This document shows positions 62,558 to 64,000 of a stretch of DNA of 64,000 bases, one piece after another. Origin of the DNA: Thermoplasmata archaeon (GTDB taxonomy: Archaea; Thermoplasmatota; Thermoplasmata; Methanomassiliicoccales; Methanomethylophilaceae); assembly GCA_015063125.1 (NCBI GenBank), contig SUTB01000001.1:62001-126000 (forward strand), read 5' to 3'. How positions within the stretch are numbered: the first letter of the stretch is position 1; the number at the start of each line of letters is the position of its first letter. The notes beneath the pieces were generated by a model. That model was not told the origin of the DNA and did not search any database. It saw only the letters and a list, made by a program, of their open reading frames with translations. A program made the translations under genes and the position numbers.

Positions 62558-64000
62558 ATGAAGGTCGGTTTCGACAACGACATGTACCTCAAGACGCAGT
62601 CCGAACATATCAGGGAACGCATCCAGAAGTTCGGAGGTAAGCTGTATCTCGAGTTTGGTGGCAAGCTTTTCGACGATTATCACGCATCAAGGGTCCTTCC
62701 CGGTTTCATGCCCGACAGTAAGATCAGGATGCTCATGGAGTTCGGTCAGGATGCCGAGGCGATCGTGGTCATCAATGCCGAGGACATCGTCAAGAAGAAG
62801 ATACGCAAGGACTTCAGCGTAGGATACGATTCCGAGGTGTTCAGGCTCGTGGACATGTTCCTCGACAGGGGCATCGGAGTGTGCGGTCTGGTCATCACGC
62901 ATTTCAACGGACAGGCCGAGGCAGAGGCATTCCAGAAGAAAGCCGAGTCCAACGGTCTGAAGGTCTACAGGCACTACCTGATAGACGGATATCCCTCCAA
63001 TGTCGACCTCATCGCATCCGACGAAGGATTCGGAAAGGACGAGTTCGTCCCGACCACCAAACCGCTAGTCGTTGTCACCGCTCCCGGACCTGGAAGCGGA
63101 AAGATGGCTGTCTGCCTCTCGCAACTCTACAACGAGAAGAAGAGAGGCGTGTCCGCAGGATATGCGAAGTTCGAGACCTTCCCGATTTGGAATATCCCGC
63201 TGAAGCACCCGGTGAACATCGCCTATGAGGCGGCCACGGTGGACCTGGCGGATGTCAACATGATCGACCCGTTCCATCTGGAAGCATACGGAGAGACCAC
63301 GGTCAACTACAACAGGGACATCGAGATATTCCCCGTTGTGAACGCGATCCTCGAGGGCGTCTTGGGAAGCTCCCCCTATAAGTCCCCCACGGATATGGGA
63401 GTGAACATGGCGGGCAACTGTATCGTCGACGACGAGTTTGTCAGGAAAGCAGCGAACTATGAGATCATCAGGCGTTACTTCTCGACCCTCAGGGACCGCA
63501 GGGAGGGCAGAGCATCGGCAGAGACCCTTCTGAAGTCCGAGATCTACATGAAGAATGCCGGTATCACCCCGGAGTACCGCAAGACCGTAGCAACCGTCAG
63601 GCAGCTGATGACAGAGACGGAAAGGCCCATAGTCGCAGCAGAGTTGGATGACGGAAGGCTGGTCACTGGAAAGGCCACCCCGTTGACCACAGCATCCTCA
63701 TCGCTTCTTTTGAACATGCTAAAGGAGCTCGCGGGCATAGACGATTCCGTTACTCTGATTTCCAAGGAGGTCATCGAATCGGTCCACAGGCTGAAGGTCA
63801 ACAACCTCGGGTACAAGAACCCCCGCATGCATCTCGATGAGATGCTTGTAGCCCTTTCCATAATCGCAAGGACCGACAAGAACGCGGAGAAGGCATTCGC
63901 GATGCTCCCCCTGCTGAGGGGATGCGACGTGCACTCCTCGGTGATCCTTTCTGCTGTGGACGAGGGAGTCTACAAGAAGCTTGGAATGAGCACATCCAGC
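62558..64000 (+). CDS. DUF1846 family protein (3' end beyond the window)
   Basis: From ATG 62558 the frame is open to the last base (481 codons). The start MKVGFDNDMYLKTQSEHIRE and segments PLVVVTAPGPGSGKMAVCLSQLY, KFETFPIWNIPLKHPVN and GVNMAGNCIVDDE match the DUF1846 family, proteins of about 500 residues with a P-loop-like GPGSGK motif. Their function is not settled. Only a few residues are missing. It is divergent from the TerB/BrxD/helicase module; a link to it is not shown. Confidence 0.88.
   Translation, partial: MKVGFDNDMYLKTQSEHIRERIQKFGGKLYLEFGGKLFDDYHASRVLPGFMPDSKIRMLMEFGQDAEAIVVINAEDIVKKKIRKDFSVGYDSEVFRLVDMFLDRGIGVCGLVITHFNGQAEAEAFQKKAESNGLKVYRHYLIDGYPSNVDLIASDEGFGKDEFVPTTKPLVVVTAPGPGSGKMAVCLSQLYNEKKRGVSAGYAKFETFPIWNIPLKHPVNIAYEAATVDLADVNMIDPFHLEAYGETTVNYNRDIEIFPVVNAILEGVLGSSPYKSPTDMGVNMAGNCIVDDEFVRKAANYEIIRRYFSTLRDRREGRASAETLLKSEIYMKNAGITPEYRKTVATVRQLMTETERPIVAAELDDGRLVTGKATPLTTASSSLLLNMLKELAGIDDSVTLISKEVIESVHRLKVNNLGYKNPRMHLDEMLVALSIIARTDKNAEKAFAMLPLLRGCDVHSSVILSAVDEGVYKKLGMSTSS

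Overview
The window reads as chromosome of a methylotrophic, hydrogen-dependent methanogen of the order Methanomassiliicoccales (Thermoplasmata-related archaea). The main reasons are archaeal information-processing genes (EF-1alpha, S10, S13-S4-S11-Rpo3, DP2 polymerase, type II methionine aminopeptidase, DUF61), archaeal lipid genes (Tes, geranylgeranyl reductase, mevalonate kinase), a stand-alone 23S rRNA gene, and a di-/trimethylamine methyltransferase cluster whose two large genes carry an in-frame TAG read as pyrrolysine. Many genes have a TATA-like box centred about 26 nt before the start codon and no leader, which guided several start choices.

Layout. 1-1007: end of tuf, rpsJ, tRNA-Ala. 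1008-3180: AT-rich scar and small accessory genes. 3262-8400: giant surface protein, divergent from a regulator interrupted by a 13-G tract (8918-8930). 9400-12011: gene fragments around dinB. 12099-18654: EFR1 flavodoxin/ferredoxin, a small Cys-rich protein, a short AlaRS, a membrane-anchored protein, NifB and a MATE exporter. 18711-24856: DUF61, 23S rRNA with tandem promoters and a processing stem, an MBL hydrolase, sua5, map, tRNA-Leu.

25252-32016 is the methylamine region: mtbC, mtbB (Pyl355), mttB (Pyl334), mttC, a permease, a winged-helix protein, a 53-residue membrane protein and an asymmetric SMR pair. ChlI/ChlD-like AAA proteins (32056-35009) follow on the other strand; they may serve corrinoid cobalt insertion. 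35098-35526 is a small charged protein with an in-frame TAG at codon 22. 36839-38608 is an APC permease with a Cys-rich tail, a second candidate amine transporter.

38819-45639: S13-S4-S11-Rpo3 operon behind a foldable leader, then convergent DP2 and a Nog1-like GTPase. 45689-49585: second large exported protein, with a lamin-tail domain. 49739-52748: lipid operon (Tes, 2[4Fe-4S] ferredoxin, geranylgeranyl reductase). 52995-56673: aminotransferase, unknown protein, mevalonate kinase, HdrD-like protein. 56720-62469: a three-gene module (TerB-type protein, BrxD-like ATPase, Lhr-like helicase) that is the best candidate for an uncharacterised defence or stress system. 62558-64000: DUF1846 protein cut by the window end.

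No CRISPR array, intact insertion sequence or complete prophage was recognised. All names rest on reading the sequence; no database search was run.
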